Positions 8,623-17,215 of a DNA stretch of 64,000 nt are shown here, piece after piece. The stretch covers positions 1 through 64,000 of the forward strand of contig DATLYW010000021.1 in assembly GCA_035574315.1 (NCBI GenBank), given 5' to 3'. The stretch comes from Candidatus Zixiibacteriota bacterium (GTDB lineage: Bacteria; Desulfobacterota; Binatia; UBA9968). Every line of letters begins with the position of its first letter. Position 1 is the stretch's first letter. The notes below the pieces were generated by a model that made no database searches, was not told where the DNA came from, and saw only the letters and a list, made by a program, of their open reading frames with translations. Both the position numbers and the translations under genes were made by a program.

Positions 8623-9648
8623 CTACTTCAGGATCTCCTTGGCCTTGGGTATCAGCGTCGGATCGAGATTGAATATCTCCTTGACGTTTCGCTCCAGCTC
8701 GACACCGTCCAGTGGATTGATATCCAGCTTGGACTTCTTCGCCTCGGCCAGGAACTCTTTGTCCTTCATGACCTCCATGAAGGCCTTCTGAAGGATCGCC
8801 ACCCGATCCTTAGGCGTCCCCGGAGGCAGCACGTAGGGCCGCGCGGCGGGGCCGACGCTGTGCACGAGCGCGCGGATGAGCTTTCGGGCCTCTTCGGTCT
8901 TGGCGTAGCTGATGACGAGGGGAACTTTCGGAAGGTCGGGATGTGGCTTGCCTACGGTTTGGGCGATGATGCGGAGGTCGCCCGAGTCGAGCTCGTTGCG
9001 CCAGGTCGCCCGGAAAGACTCCCACGCGTTGCATACTCCCTGGATCTCGCCGCTGTTGTAGGCGAGCCGGATGTCCGCCGTCCCCTTGTAGCCGGACACC
9101 AGCTGGGCGGGAAGACCGATCGTTGCGATCAGCACCTTGGGGATATCGTCCGTCGCCGACCCCGCTCCCACTCCGCCGAGCTTGATCGTGGTCTTCCCGG
9201 CCAGCCACTGCTCCATGGTCGCGATACCGGCCTTTCGCGAGATCCCGAGCATGTAGTTGTCCTGCGTCGGCACCCCGATGTACTCGAACTTTGCGGCATC
9301 GAACTCGATACCGGGCTTGCCCAGGAGCTGCTGCAGGAACAGGCCGCCGATAAAGTGCCCGATCGTAAGGCCGTCGGGCTTCGCGACCTTGTAAACGTGG
9401 TTGGCGGCGATGAGAAAGCCTGCCCCGGGCATGTTTTCGACGGCCACCGCCGGGTTGCCGGGAATGTATCTCCCGATATGGCGCGCGATGGTGCGCGAGT
9501 AGGTGTCATATCCGCCGCCGGCCGAAGCTCCGACGATGATCCGGATCGTCTTGCCGGCGTAGAACGAGTCCTGAGCCAGCGCCGATGCGGCGAAAAAACC
9601 GGGAACCAGCAACCACGTCGCGAACCAGCGAAAGATGTTGGCAGACAC
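8623..9648 (-). CDS. Tripartite tricarboxylate transporter (Bug/TctC-like) binding protein, copy 1
   Basis: The 341-residue protein has a signal peptide (cleavage near ALA-QD) and the TctC/Bug fold signatures: GKTIRIIVGASAGGGYDTYSR at residues about 33-53, then NMPGAG, and a C-terminal region in which PPGTPKDRVAILQKAFM is typical. These periplasmic proteins bind carboxylates, amino acids or aromatic acids for TctAB permeases. It is the second gene of a minus-strand pair, 32 bp after its paralogue at 9681-10700, and both end in KEILK. No TctA or TctB membrane gene is present nearby, so it may serve a distant permease or act as a sensor. Confidence 0.86.
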   Translation of the reverse strand: MSANIFRWFATWLLVPGFFAASALAQDSFYAGKTIRIIVGASAGGGYDTYSRTIARHIGRYIPGNPAVAVENMPGAGFLIAANHVYKVAKPDGLTIGHFIGGLFLQQLLGKPGIEFDAAKFEYIGVPTQDNYMLGISRKAGIATMEQWLAGKTTIKLGGVGAGSATDDIPKVLIATIGLPAQLVSGYKGTADIRLAYNSGEIQGVCNAWESFRATWRNELDSGDLRIIAQTVGKPHPDLPKVPLVISYAKTEEARKLIRALVHSVGPAARPYVLPPGTPKDRVAILQKAFMEVMKDKEFLAEAKKSKLDINPLDGVELERNVKEIFNLDPTLIPKAKEILK

Positions 9649-9680
9649 GTCTCCTCCCCAGCTTGGTTTTTGAAACGCTC

Positions 9681-10700
9681 TTACTTCAGGATCTCCTTCA
9701 GTTGACTGACCAGATCCGGGCTCATCTTGAACAGGGCGGCGATGATTCTGTCGATCTCGTCCCCGCTCAGCGGGTCGAGGTCCAGCTTCGATTTTCGCGC
9801 GTCGGCGATGAAGTCGCGATCCTTCATGGTTTCGGCGAAGGCCCGGCGCAGCAGCTCGAGGCGGTCCTTGGGCGTTCCGGGAGCCACGGCGTACAGGCGC
9901 GTGATCATCGCGGGATCGTGCCCGCCGAATTTCAGCAACTGCCGTGCGTTCTCGTTGGGCGCGAAGTCAATGGCGTTGGGAACCTTGGCCAGCTCGGGGT
10001 GAGGCTTGGGATTCACCTGCAGGACGATGACGACGTTGCCGGCGTCGAGTCCTTGTCGCCAGATCGACTTGATCGACTCCCATTGCCAGCAACCTCCCGC
10101 GACCTCTCCCGCTTCGGCCGCCAGCCGAATCTCGGCGGTTCCCTTGTAGCCGGCAACCAGCTGAATCGGCAGATTGAGGGCGGCCTGAAGCAACTTGGCC
10201 GTGTTGTAGGTCGTGTCGCCGGGGGCCACGCCCCCGAGCTTGACCGGAGTTTTGGCGCCTCGCAGCCGCTCGAAGCTGGTGATCCCGCTCGCCTTGGTAA
10301 ACGCGCAGGCGACGTTGTCCTGCGTCGGGCTGCCGAGATAGCCGAACCGGCGGGCGTCGAATTCGATGCCGGGCTTGCCGATGATCTGGTTGATAACCTG
10401 ATTACCGTGGAAGTTGAGGATAGTGAGCCCGTCGGGTTTCGCGACCTTGTAAACGTGGTTGGCCGCGACGAGGCTCGCGGCGCCGGTCATGTTCTCCACG
10501 ACCACGGTCGGATTTCCCGGAAGGTGCTTGCCGAGGTGGCGTGCGATCACCCGCGAGTAAGTATCGAACCCGCCGCCGGCCGAAAATCCAACGATCAGCC
10601 GGATCGACTTCCCCTCGTAAAACGGCGCAGCAGCCTGCGCGCTTCGAACCAACAGGCCGGTCATCAACGCGGTTGCAGCAATCGTAGCCCATCTTGCCAT
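9681..10700 (-). CDS. Tripartite tricarboxylate transporter (Bug/TctC-like) binding protein, copy 2
   Basis: The 339-residue protein starts at ATG 10700, preceded by AAAAGGAG at good spacing; longer in-frame extensions to 10817 lack a signal peptide and are rejected. The signal peptide ends near AQA-AAP. The family motif GKSIRLIVGFSAGGGFDTYSR and the C-terminal PGTPKDRLELLRRAF match copy 1 closely, so the pair arose by tandem duplication. Between residues 130 and 200 the two differ (for example NFHGNQVINQ versus HFIGGLFLQQ), which suggests different ligands. A candidate promoter lies about 200 bp upstream. No TctAB genes accompany the pair. Confidence 0.86.
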   Translation of the reverse strand: MARWATIAATALMTGLLVRSAQAAAPFYEGKSIRLIVGFSAGGGFDTYSRVIARHLGKHLPGNPTVVVENMTGAASLVAANHVYKVAKPDGLTILNFHGNQVINQIIGKPGIEFDARRFGYLGSPTQDNVACAFTKASGITSFERLRGAKTPVKLGGVAPGDTTYNTAKLLQAALNLPIQLVAGYKGTAEIRLAAEAGEVAGGCWQWESIKSIWRQGLDAGNVVIVLQVNPKPHPELAKVPNAIDFAPNENARQLLKFGGHDPAMITRLYAVAPGTPKDRLELLRRAFAETMKDRDFIADARKSKLDLDPLSGDEIDRIIAALFKMSPDLVSQLKEILK

Positions 10701-10893
10701 CGTATCGACTCCTTTTTGGCGCTCGGGCCGAGACCTTCCGACCGCGGTCAACGGGGCGGTACCTCCCGGGCCGCCGCCGATTCCCGCTCGCAAGCCGTAT
10801 CCCGGCTCCCGGCTCAACGAGAACTTTCATTGTGGTCTTCGGGCAGCCCTTCTCCGAACCGCAAACCAGAAGCTCTTCAGCCGATCAGACGGC

Positions 10894-10924
10894 ATACTAA
10901 CTATAGAAATGCCGGTCCTGTCAA
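10894..10924 (-). promoter_or_regulatory. Candidate promoter for the tandem binding-protein genes
   Basis: On the minus strand a perfect TTGACA (10924-10919) is followed by TTAGTA or TAGTAT at 18-19 bp spacing. The -35 is convincing, the -10 is only partial, and the leader would be about 190 nt. Confidence 0.4.
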
Positions 10925-10990
10925 TGGCCGGGAAGGCTCACGGGCGATCCGGGGCGCCCCCGAGCCCGTCTTCGTCTCGGTACCCTGCGG

Positions 10991-11019
10991 CTGGCATGAA
11001 TTCTCGCGCCGGATATGAT
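10991..11019 (+). promoter_or_regulatory. Candidate promoter for the yggS operon
   Basis: CTGGCA (10991-10996), a 17-bp spacer and TATGAT (11014-11019) match four and five of six consensus bases. The predicted start site lies only about 7-8 nt before the yggS ATG, so the mRNA would be almost leaderless. Confidence 0.45.
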
Positions 11020-11033
11020 AAGCAGGCTCAGCA

Positions 11034-11720
11034 ATGGTCGATGTCGCCGCCAACTATCGCAGGATCGTCGAGCGGATCGGCGAGGCGGCTGCGAGGTGCG
11101 GCAGAAAGCCTGAGGAGATCCGGCTCCTGGCTGCGGCGAAATCGCAGAGCGCGGAAGCGGTTCAGGCGGCGATCGCCGCGGGGGTCACCCTGGTCGGGGA
11201 GAACTACGTCCAGGAGGCGCAGCAGAAGAAGCGTCAGGTCCAGGGGCCTGTCGAGTGGCATATGATCGGCCACCTGCAGCGCAACAAGGCGAAGGCGGCG
11301 GTAGAGGTCTTCGATGTGATCGAGACGCTCGACAGCGTCGCGCTGGCGCGCCGGCTCGACGAGGAGGGGCGAAAACGGGGTCGAGTCGTGCGGACCTACG
11401 TCGAAGTAAACCTCGGGGGCGAGCCGAGCAAGTCGGGTATTGCCAAGGACGAGGTGCCCCGGTTGCTAGAGGAAGCCGGCTCCCTGGAGTTTCTCGCCGT
11501 AATCGGTCTGATGACGGTACCGCCTTTCAGGGAGGACCCCGAGCAGGTCCGCCCGTATTTCCGCGAGCTGCGGGAGCTCAGGGCCCGGCTGGCGGAGCGC
11601 TTCTTGCGCCATGATCTGCGTGAGCTTTCGATGGGAATGACGCACGACTACGTGATCGCCGTCGAAGAGGGAGCGACCATCGTGCGGATCGGTACGGGAC
11701 TGTTCGGGCCGCGTCCTTGA
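11034..11720 (+). CDS. yggS: YggS-family pyridoxal phosphate homeostasis protein
   Basis: The 228-residue protein matches the PLPBP/YggS family in length and motifs. [18 protein letters not shown] places the PLP-binding Lys near residue 36; [53 protein letters not shown] follow in the expected order, the last binding the cofactor phosphate. These proteins buffer pyridoxal phosphate and affect amino-acid pools. The gene heads an operon with yggT 11 bp downstream, a pairing common in many bacteria. Confidence 0.95.
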   Translation: MVDVAANYRRIVERIGEAAARCGRKPEEIRLLAAAKSQSAEAVQAAIAAGVTLVGENYVQEAQQKKRQVQGPVEWHMIGHLQRNKAKAAVEVFDVIETLDSVALARRLDEEGRKRGRVVRTYVEVNLGGEPSKSGIAKDEVPRLLEEAGSLEFLAVIGLMTVPPFREDPEQVRPYFRELRELRARLAERFLRHDLRELSMGMTHDYVIAVEEGATIVRIGTGLFGPRP

Positions 11721-11731
11721 CCGGCCGTCGT

Positions 11732-12040
11732 ATGTTTATTATCGCTAATCTTCTGGTTGCCATCGCCCAGGTGCTAGACTACGTCCTGTGGGCGTACATC
11801 TGGATTCTGATCGGGCGGGTGATCGTTTCTTGGGTGAATGCCGATCCCTACAATCCGCTCGTGCGCTTTCTTTACAGCGCGACGGAACCCGTCCTGGAGC
11901 GGGTGCGCCGCATCGCACCGGTGTACGCCGGAGGCTTCGACCTGTCGCCCATCCTGGTCTGGATCGCCGTGATCTTCATCCAGCAGTTCGTGGTGCGCTC
12001 GCTCTACGACCTGGCGCGCGTCCTGGGCTCGGGCATGTGA
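11732..12040 (+). CDS. yggT: YggT family integral membrane protein
   Basis: The roughly 102-residue protein has two hydrophobic segments and the family pattern ILIGRVIVSWVNADPYNPLVRFLYSATEPVL followed by PILVWIAVIFIQQFV. YggT proteins are small inner-membrane proteins encoded beside yggS, linked in some bacteria to osmotic tolerance or division. ATG 11732 is taken as the start; TTG 11717 upstream is possible. It lies within the operon with yggS and the aldehyde dehydrogenase gene. Confidence 0.88.
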   Translation: MFIIANLLVAIAQVLDYVLWAYIWILIGRVIVSWVNADPYNPLVRFLYSATEPVLERVRRIAPVYAGGFDLSPILVWIAVIFIQQFVVRSLYDLARVLGSGM

Positions 12041-12084
12041 GGGCGCGCTCGCCGTCCGTGGATTTCGTTTCGGAGGTTTGATCC

Positions 12085-13503
12085 ATGAAGATATTTCTCG
12101 CGGGAAGCTGGGTCGACAAGCCGCAGAAAATCGAGGTCAAGAATCCCTTTGACGGGTCGGTGATCGACACGGTGCCGAGGGCCGACGCCGCCGATCTGGA
12201 GAAGGCCCTGGCCTTCGCCGAGCGCGGCGCCAAAGTCATGGCCAAGCTTTCGGCCTACGAACGCTGGAAGATCCTCCGTAAGGCGGCCGATCTCATGGCC
12301 GAGCGCAACCAGCAGCTGGGCGAGACCATCTCCCGGGAAGAGGGGAAGATCATCGCGGAGGGGAGGGGCGAGGCCAGCCGGGCGGTCGAGACGATGATGG
12401 GTTCGGCGGAAGAGGCGAAACGGGTACACGGGGAAACGGTTCCGCTGGACGCCGACCCCACGGGGGCGAAAAAGCTCGGCTTTACGTTGCGGGTGCCTTG
12501 CGGCGTGGTGGCGGCCATCGCGCCGTTCAACTTTCCGCTCAACCTCGTCTGCCACAAGGTCGGTCCGGCGCTGGCGGCCGGCAACACGGTGATCGTCAAG
12601 CCGGCCTCGGATACGCCGCTTTCCGCGCTGAAGCTCACCGAGATCCTGCTCGAGGCGGGGTTGCCGCCCGAAGGCATCCAATGCCTGACCGGCTCGGGAA
12701 GCGAGATCGGGGACGCTCTCGTGGCGGATCATCGCGTGCGCAAGGTAACGTTCACCGGAAGCCGGGAGGTCGGCGAACGCATCTGCCGGAGGGCCGGGAT
12801 CAAGAAGGTCACCATGGAGCTCGGCTCGAACAGCCCGGTGATCATTATGCCGGATGCAGACCTGGAAAAGGTGGCCGCCGCGATCGCCGTCACCGGTTAC
12901 GGCAACGCCGGCCAGACCTGCATATCGACTCAACGGGTGCTGGCGGCCAAGCGAGTCTACGGCGATTTCCTCGACGCCTTGAAACCCAAGGTCGAAGCCC
13001 TGACCACGGGCAACCAGCTCGACGAGAAGTCCAAGGTGGGTCCGATGGTCAAGGAGAGCGAGGCGGCGCGGGTCGAAAGCTGGATCAACGAAGCCGTGGC
13101 GGGCGGGGCCCGGCTGGTGGCGGGCGGTGGCCGCCGCGGGGCGATTTACACGCCCGCGGTTGTCGCCGACGTTCATCCCGACATGCGCATATCGCGCGAC
13201 GAGCTATTCGGGCCGGCGGTGGCGGTCACGCCGTTCGATACCATCGAGCAGGCCATCGCGCTGGCGAACGACAGTGTCTACGGGCTGGCCGCCGGCATCT
13301 TTACCGAAAACGTGGAATGGGCCATGAGATTTGCCCGCGAGGTGGAGGCCGGTAACCTGCACATCAATTGGGGATCGCAGTGGCGCGTGGACCTGATGCC
13401 CTACGGCGGGCTCAAGCAGTCGGGCTTCGGTAAAGAAGGACCGCGCTACGCCGTCGAAGAGATGACCGAGCTCAAGATGGTCGTTTTCCATCTGAGCAGC
13501 TAA
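12085..13503 (+). CDS. NAD(P)-dependent aldehyde dehydrogenase
   Basis: The 472-residue enzyme is full length for the aldehyde dehydrogenase superfamily. APFNFPLN near residue 148 binds the cofactor and orients the substrate, MELGSN holds Glu245, and GQTC holds the nucleophile Cys279. A Rossmann-type FTGSREVG motif lies between. It oxidises an aldehyde to the acid or an activated acid. The overall pattern resembles the lactaldehyde/non-phosphorylating glyceraldehyde-3-phosphate group, but the substrate is not certain. The gene follows yggT by 44 bp with a strong GGAGG site and precedes rph by 5 bp, so it is part of the operon. Confidence 0.92.
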   Translation: MKIFLAGSWVDKPQKIEVKNPFDGSVIDTVPRADAADLEKALAFAERGAKVMAKLSAYERWKILRKAADLMAERNQQLGETISREEGKIIAEGRGEASRAVETMMGSAEEAKRVHGETVPLDADPTGAKKLGFTLRVPCGVVAAIAPFNFPLNLVCHKVGPALAAGNTVIVKPASDTPLSALKLTEILLEAGLPPEGIQCLTGSGSEIGDALVADHRVRKVTFTGSREVGERICRRAGIKKVTMELGSNSPVIIMPDADLEKVAAAIAVTGYGNAGQTCISTQRVLAAKRVYGDFLDALKPKVEALTTGNQLDEKSKVGPMVKESEAARVESWINEAVAGGARLVAGGGRRGAIYTPAVVADVHPDMRISRDELFGPAVAVTPFDTIEQAIALANDSVYGLAAGIFTENVEWAMRFAREVEAGNLHINWGSQWRVDLMPYGGLKQSGFGKEGPRYAVEEMTELKMVVFHLSS

Positions 13504-13508
13504 GGGCA

Positions 13509-14246
13509 ATGGCACAACCCGCAGTGAGAGCCGATGGAAGAAAACCGCGGCAGCTCAGGTCGCTCAGCATAAGGCCCGGCTACATCAAGACGGCCGACGG
13601 ATCGGTGCTGATCGAGATGGGCGACACCCGGGTCATCTGCACCGCGAAGCTGGAAGAGCGTGTCCCGCAGTTCTTGCGCAACAGCGGCAAGGGCTGGATC
13701 ACGGCGGAGTACGGCATGTTGCCGGGCTCCTCTCAGGTGCGCATCGGCCGGGAGTCGGCGCGCGGCCATGTGGGGGGCCGCACGCACGAGATCCAGAGGC
13801 TGATCGGCCGTAGCCTCCGGGCGGTCGCGGACCTGAGGGCCCTGGGGGAACGGACGGTCTGGGTCGACTGCGACGTAATTCAGGCGGACGGTGGGACCCG
13901 GACGGCGTCGATCACCGGCGCCTACGTCGCTCTCGCCGAGGCGGTTCGCCGATGGTCCGCGAGCGGGCTCGTCGCCGGGAATCCGCTGCGGGATTCCGTG
14001 GCGGCGGTGAGCGTCGGGATCGTCGACGGCAAGCTCCTGCTCGATCTCTCGTACGAGGAAGACAGCCGCGCCGACGTCGACATGAATTTCGTGATGACCG
14101 GCTCGGGAAAGTTCGTCGAGGTCCAGGGCACGGCGGAGAGCACGCCGTTTACCCGGCGGCAGATGGAGCGCATGGCGGAGCTCGCCCACCAGGGAATTCG
14201 CGAGCTGCTCAAGGCGCAAAAACGCGTCATCGATTCGCTGCGCTGA
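13509..14246 (+). CDS. rph: Ribonuclease PH
   Basis: The 245-residue protein is a phosphorolytic 3'-5' exoribonuclease that trims tRNA precursors. The N-terminal [11 protein letters not shown], the central [22 protein letters not shown] with its tRNA-binding basic residues, [25 protein letters not shown] with the phosphate- and metal-binding acidic residues, and [19 protein letters not shown] are all intact. It is 5 bp after the aldehyde dehydrogenase gene and is followed by rdgB 11 bp on; rph-rdgB pairing is common. The tRNA genes just downstream are plausible substrates. Confidence 0.97.
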   Translation: MAQPAVRADGRKPRQLRSLSIRPGYIKTADGSVLIEMGDTRVICTAKLEERVPQFLRNSGKGWITAEYGMLPGSSQVRIGRESARGHVGGRTHEIQRLIGRSLRAVADLRALGERTVWVDCDVIQADGGTRTASITGAYVALAEAVRRWSASGLVAGNPLRDSVAAVSVGIVDGKLLLDLSYEEDSRADVDMNFVMTGSGKFVEVQGTAESTPFTRRQMERMAELAHQGIRELLKAQKRVIDSLR

Positions 14247-14257
14247 TTTCGTTCTCG

Positions 14258-14881
14258 ATGCACGATCGGCTGCTGGTGGCGACGAGAAATCCGGGGAAGC
14301 TCGAGGAGATTCGCGACCTTTTACGGTTTCTCCCCCTCTCCATCGTATCCTTGGACAGCATCCTCAATCCGCCGCAGATCGTGGAGGACGGCCGGTCGTT
14401 CGAGGAGAACGCGCTCAAGAAGGCGCGAACGCTGGCGGACTTTTCCGGTTTGCCCACCCTGGCCGACGACTCCGGCCTGGAGGTGGATGCCCTGGGCGGC
14501 GCGCCCGGAATCTATTCCGCGCGTTATGCAGGCGAGGAGGGGGACGACCGCAAGAACAACGAGAAGCTGCTCGCGGAGCTCGAGGGCGTGCCCGAAGAGC
14601 GGAGAACGGCGCGCTTCGTCTGTGTCCTCGCCCTGTGCGTTCCTGCCTGCGGGGGCGCGGCCGAGTGCTGGACGGTGCGCGAATGCTGCGAAGGGCGAAT
14701 CGCCTTTGCGCCCACGGGTAAAAACGGCTTCGGCTACGACCCGTTGTTCTTTTACCCACCCTTCGGCAAAACCTTCGGTGAAGTCGACCGGCAAACCAAG
14801 GCCACCGTGAGCCATCGGGGAAAGGCGCTGAGGCGGCTGGCAAAGATGCTGCCTGAGATCTGCCGCGCTGCAAATCCTTGA
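14258..14881 (+). CDS. rdgB: Non-canonical purine NTP pyrophosphatase (RdgB/HAM1)
   Basis: The 207-residue enzyme hydrolyses dITP, XTP and ITP, keeping deaminated purines out of nucleic acids. Family motifs are complete: ATRNPGKLEEIR at the N-terminus, SFEENALKKA, ADDSGLEVDALGGAPGIYSARYAG with the metal-binding acids, NGFGYDPLF, and VSHRGKAL near the C-terminus. ATG 14258 is the first in-frame start giving MHDRLLVATRNPGK. The stretch CVLALCVPACGGAAECW has an unusual number of cysteines but lies in a variable region. It is the last gene of the operon before four tRNA genes. Confidence 0.95.
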   Translation: MHDRLLVATRNPGKLEEIRDLLRFLPLSIVSLDSILNPPQIVEDGRSFEENALKKARTLADFSGLPTLADDSGLEVDALGGAPGIYSARYAGEEGDDRKNNEKLLAELEGVPEERRTARFVCVLALCVPACGGAAECWTVRECCEGRIAFAPTGKNGFGYDPLFFYPPFGKTFGEVDRQTKATVSHRGKALRRLAKMLPEICRAANP

Positions 14882-14905
14882 TTTCGGGCAGCGCCCGTGT
14901 AGAAT
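14878..14905 (+). promoter_or_regulatory. Sigma-70 promoter for tRNA-Pro
   Basis: TTGATT, a 16-bp spacer and TAGAAT lie across the end of rdgB. Transcription would begin near 14912, about 10 nt before the tRNA-Pro 5' end, and may read through the following tRNAs. Confidence 0.6.
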
Positions 14906-14921
14906 GGCTCTGATCGCTTGA

Positions 14922-14998
14922 CGGGGCGTAGCGCAGTCTGGTAGCGCACCTGCCTTGGGCGCAGGGGGTCGGAAGTTCAAATCTTCTCGCCCCGACCA
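14922..14998 (+). tRNA. tRNA-Pro (TGG)
   Basis: The acceptor CGGGGCG pairs with CGCCCCG. The anticodon stem CCTGC/GCAGG encloses a loop with TGG, the T-arm is intact and CCA is encoded. Length is 77 nt. Confidence 0.96.
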
Positions 14999-15085
14999 TC
15001 ACGCAGTACTGAGTTATGAGTGCTGAGCGCTGAGAACGGGTCGGGAGATCGTCCGGCCGGTTCTCGGTACTCGCTTGCGATGTCG

Positions 15086-15162
<77 letters not shown>

Positions 15163-15178
15163 GCATGGTTTCGGACGC

Positions 15179-15255
15179 GGTGAGTGTAGCTCAACGGTTA
15201 GAGCACTGGACTGTGGCTCCAGGGGTTGAGGGTTCAAATCCCTTCACTCACCCCA
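15179..15255 (+). tRNA. tRNA-His (GTG)
   Basis: GTGAGTG pairs with CACTCAC, with the extra G-1 at 15179 opposite discriminator C, as required by histidyl-tRNA synthetase. The anticodon GTG sits between CTGGA and TCCAG. CCA is encoded. Confidence 0.96.
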
Positions 15256-15345
15256 ACCCGTCAGGATCGCCGATCGGGAACACTGGACTGCCCGGAGAAG
15301 GTACGTTACATCCAGCTCGAGCACGATCCGGAGCAGCGCGAAGAT

Positions 15346-15426
<81 letters not shown>

Positions 15427-15441
15427 TTCAGGTACTTGCGA

Positions 15442-15506
15442 GCTGTGTCCGTGGAAAGTCATCCGGTCTAAAAACGCTGTGTCCGTGTCTGTGTCCGTGT
15501 CCGCGG
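15442..15506 (+). repeat. Direct repeats inside attL, likely integrase arm sites
   Basis: GCTGTGTCCGTG occurs at 15442-15453 and 15476-15487, CTGTGTCCGTG at 15489-15499, and a partial GTGTCCG copy follows. The same 12-mer occurs in inverted orientation near the other end (24887-24920). Position, size and orientation fit arm-type binding sites of a tyrosine integrase. Confidence 0.6.
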
Positions 15507-15510
15507 CTTT

Positions 15511-16644
15511 TTAGCCGCGCACCCCTGCCAGCCGGGCAACCTTGGGCTCCTGGCTCTGCTCGGCGAGATATTCAAAGAGTCGCTCGCTGGCTTGCGCGAG
15601 GTCGTCTTCCGAGACGATATGGTAGCGGTCGAAGACGCTCCGGGTTTTGTGCCCGGACAGGCTCATCGCAACCTTCTCCGCAATGCCCGCCCGGATCATG
15701 TTCCGAACCGCGCTTCGTCTCAGATCGTGAACGATAAGCCCACCGAGACCGGCCGCAACACAGGCAGATCGCCACGCCTTGCGAAAATCGCCGATCGGCT
15801 TACCGCCGACGTGAAAGACGAAGGGACAGTCGAGGCGTCGGGCCCGGTGCGCTCGCTCGATGATCTCTACTAGCGGCCCGGCGATGGGAAGAAGCCTCGC
15901 TTCCTTGTTCTTGCTCGTCTCGGGGCGAAGCCTGATCACTCCGCCCGGCAAGTCGACGTCGCGCCATTCGAGCTGCCTCATTTCGCTGACTCGCCAGCCG
16001 GAGTGATAGAGAAACGCAACCGGGTCTCGTAGGCTCTCGGGAAGGTGCTGTTTCAAGCGCAGGAAGCTCCCATGGTCGAGGAAGCCCTGCCGGGCGTTGT
16101 TCTCCTCCAGGGTGGGGATATAGGGCCGAGATGAAAGCCTCCCGGCTTGCTGCGCGAGAGTAAAGGCCCGCTTGAGCGCGGCCAGCTCCCGGTTGATCGA
16201 AGCGTTTGCGGCGCCCTGGCTCTGGCGCTGGGCGATGTAAGCCCGGATCCGGTCCGTGGTGATATGCACCGCCCGATCGCCACCGAAGAAGTTCGCGAGG
16301 TGCGAGAGAGAAAGCTCAACGCTCCTGAGGCTTCGCTTGCGGTTGACCAGATAATCGTTCTTCAGGTCCTCGGCCAGCCGCTCGAACGTCACCCGTTCTT
16401 CCCTGGTGCCCACCACGCCGCGGCCGAGATCCTGGACTCGCTTTTTGAGCAAGCGAATCGCGTCCCGCTCCTCGGTGGAATGGCAGCTTTCGCGTAGCTC
16501 CTCGCCGCGATGATAATAAGCAATGTGCCACACCGGATTTTCGTAAAGGTATTCCGTGCCGTCTTCCCGCCGGCGCTTGAAGCGCTTGCGGAAGATCGAC
16601 CCGAAGCCCTCAATCTTTTTTCGCCTTTCTCGTCCCTCCTCCAT
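15511..16644 (-). CDS. int: Tyrosine-type site-specific integrase
   Basis: The 377-residue protein should integrate and excise the element at tRNA-Lys. An N-terminal basic region (about residues 1-75, possible arm-binding part) is followed by a SAM-like core-binding domain (about 80-175) and the catalytic domain. The catalytic set is complete: Arg218 in GWRVSEMR, His306 and Arg309 in HDLRRSA, His332 in SGHK, and Tyr341 in FDRYHI. The stop codon lies within a GC-rich hairpin 85 bp inside attL. Its start overlaps the upstream xre-like gene by 35 bp in another frame, suggesting coupled expression. Confidence 0.95.
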   Translation of the reverse strand: MEEGRERRKKIEGFGSIFRKRFKRRREDGTEYLYENPVWHIAYYHRGEELRESCHSTEERDAIRLLKKRVQDLGRGVVGTREERVTFERLAEDLKNDYLVNRKRSLRSVELSLSHLANFFGGDRAVHITTDRIRAYIAQRQSQGAANASINRELAALKRAFTLAQQAGRLSSRPYIPTLEENNARQGFLDHGSFLRLKQHLPESLRDPVAFLYHSGWRVSEMRQLEWRDVDLPGGVIRLRPETSKNKEARLLPIAGPLVEIIERAHRARRLDCPFVFHVGGKPIGDFRKAWRSACVAAGLGGLIVHDLRRSAVRNMIRAGIAEKVAMSLSGHKTRSVFDRYHIVSEDDLAQASERLFEYLAEQSQEPKVARLAGVRG

Positions 16645-16846
16645 GACGACGGCCCTCCTTTCGCTTGTGCTTTTTCCCCATGGTCAGCAGCAGGTACTTC
16701 ACGGCAAGCTCGGTCACGCGAGAGATCGGTCGCTCGCCCCTTTCGCAGCGCGCGATGGAATTTCTCTGCCAGCCGATAGCCTCGGCCATTTCTCGCTGAG
16801 TCAGGCCCAGGCGCTCCCTTGCCCGTCTAAGTTCCGCTCCTGTCAT
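16610..16846 (-). CDS. XRE-family helix-turn-helix regulator
   Basis: This small protein (78 residues from ATG 16846) contains a Cro/CI-type domain: AELRRARERLGLTQREMAEAIGWQRNSIARCERGERPIS, followed by a helical and very basic tail rich in Lys and Arg. It probably represses the element. A perfect 15-bp inverted repeat starts one base upstream of the ATG, with no ribosome site visible, so the gene may be autoregulated and translated from a leaderless or coupled message. TTG 16864 would add MIPLVS and is less likely. It overlaps the integrase gene by 35 bp. Confidence 0.82.
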   Translation of the reverse strand: MTGAELRRARERLGLTQREMAEAIGWQRNSIARCERGERPISRVTELAVKYLLLTMGKKHKRKEGRRHGGGTRKAKKD

Positions 16847-16847
16847 A

Positions 16848-16862
16848 GATACCAAAGGTATC
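16848..16862. promoter_or_regulatory. Inverted-repeat operator next to the xre start codon
   Basis: GATACC-AAA-GGTATC is a perfect 6+3+6 palindrome in the 33-bp gap between the excisionase-like gene and the xre-like ATG. Size and symmetry suit an XRE dimer. Confidence 0.55.
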
Positions 16863-16879
16863 AACGACGCGGGGCCTTG

Positions 16880-17212
16880 TCAAGAAGATTTTGGCCGGCC
16901 CGTGGGGCTTTTCGCTTCGAGGTATGCGAGGATTCCGCGCTGGCTGAACCGGACCATCCGGCCGATCCGGCGGACAAACGGAAGGCTTTTCGCTCGGCGA
17001 TAGAGATAATCCGGGGAGCAGCCGATGAGCTTGGCCGCCTCCTCGGCGGTAAGCAACCGCTCAGCGCCCCCGTTCATTGCCGCCTGGATCTCTTCCCTTA
17101 CGATCCGGCGGATCTCCTCGAAGAACGGGGCGAATGGGTTCGCCGCCGCCGCCGGGTCATCGCTCCTGGTACGCCGGAGCGGAACGATCTTGTTGTTTCC
17201 CTGTTCGCCCAT
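16880..17212 (-). CDS. Excisionase/AlpA-like helix-turn-helix protein
   Basis: The 110-residue protein has a helical N-terminal half (PFAPFFEEIRRIVREEIQAAM) and a C-terminal MerR-like domain of the HTH_17 type: LLTAEEAAKLIGCSPDYLYRRAKS, then FVRRIGRMVRFSQRGILAYLE. This winged-helix arrangement is typical of excisionases and AlpA regulators, which direct the integrase toward excision. It lies three bases after the preceding gene and 33 bp before the xre-like gene, next to the integrase, which supports a role as recombination directionality factor. It is one of several HTH proteins in the same operon, so the excisionase cannot be singled out with certainty. Confidence 0.72.
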   Translation of the reverse strand: MGEQGNNKIVPLRRTRSDDPAAAANPFAPFFEEIRRIVREEIQAAMNGGAERLLTAEEAAKLIGCSPDYLYRRAKSLPFVRRIGRMVRFSQRGILAYLEAKSPTGRPKSS

Positions 17213-17215
17213 TTT

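Larger units (their letters stand above)
10701..11033. other. Divergent intergenic region between the binding-protein pair and yggS
   Basis: This 333-bp spacer separates two divergent units. It carries candidate promoters for both directions (listed separately). No small gene with a ribosome site and coherent coding pattern is apparent. Confidence 0.55.

Noticed and set aside
8476-11018. Long plus-strand frames opposite the two TctC-like genes
   Set aside because: They are shadows of the minus-strand genes, which have signal peptides, ribosome sites and family motifs.
15442-15506. Short regular repeats that could be taken for a CRISPR array
   Set aside because: The units are 11-12 bp with almost no spacer, there are no cas genes, and the inverted set at the other end of the element points to integrase arm sites.
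15503-15518. Terminator at the end of the integrase gene
   Set aside because: The stem GCGGCT/AGCCGC has a 4-nt loop but includes the stop codon and lacks a T-tract on the minus strand, so it is at best a weak structure.
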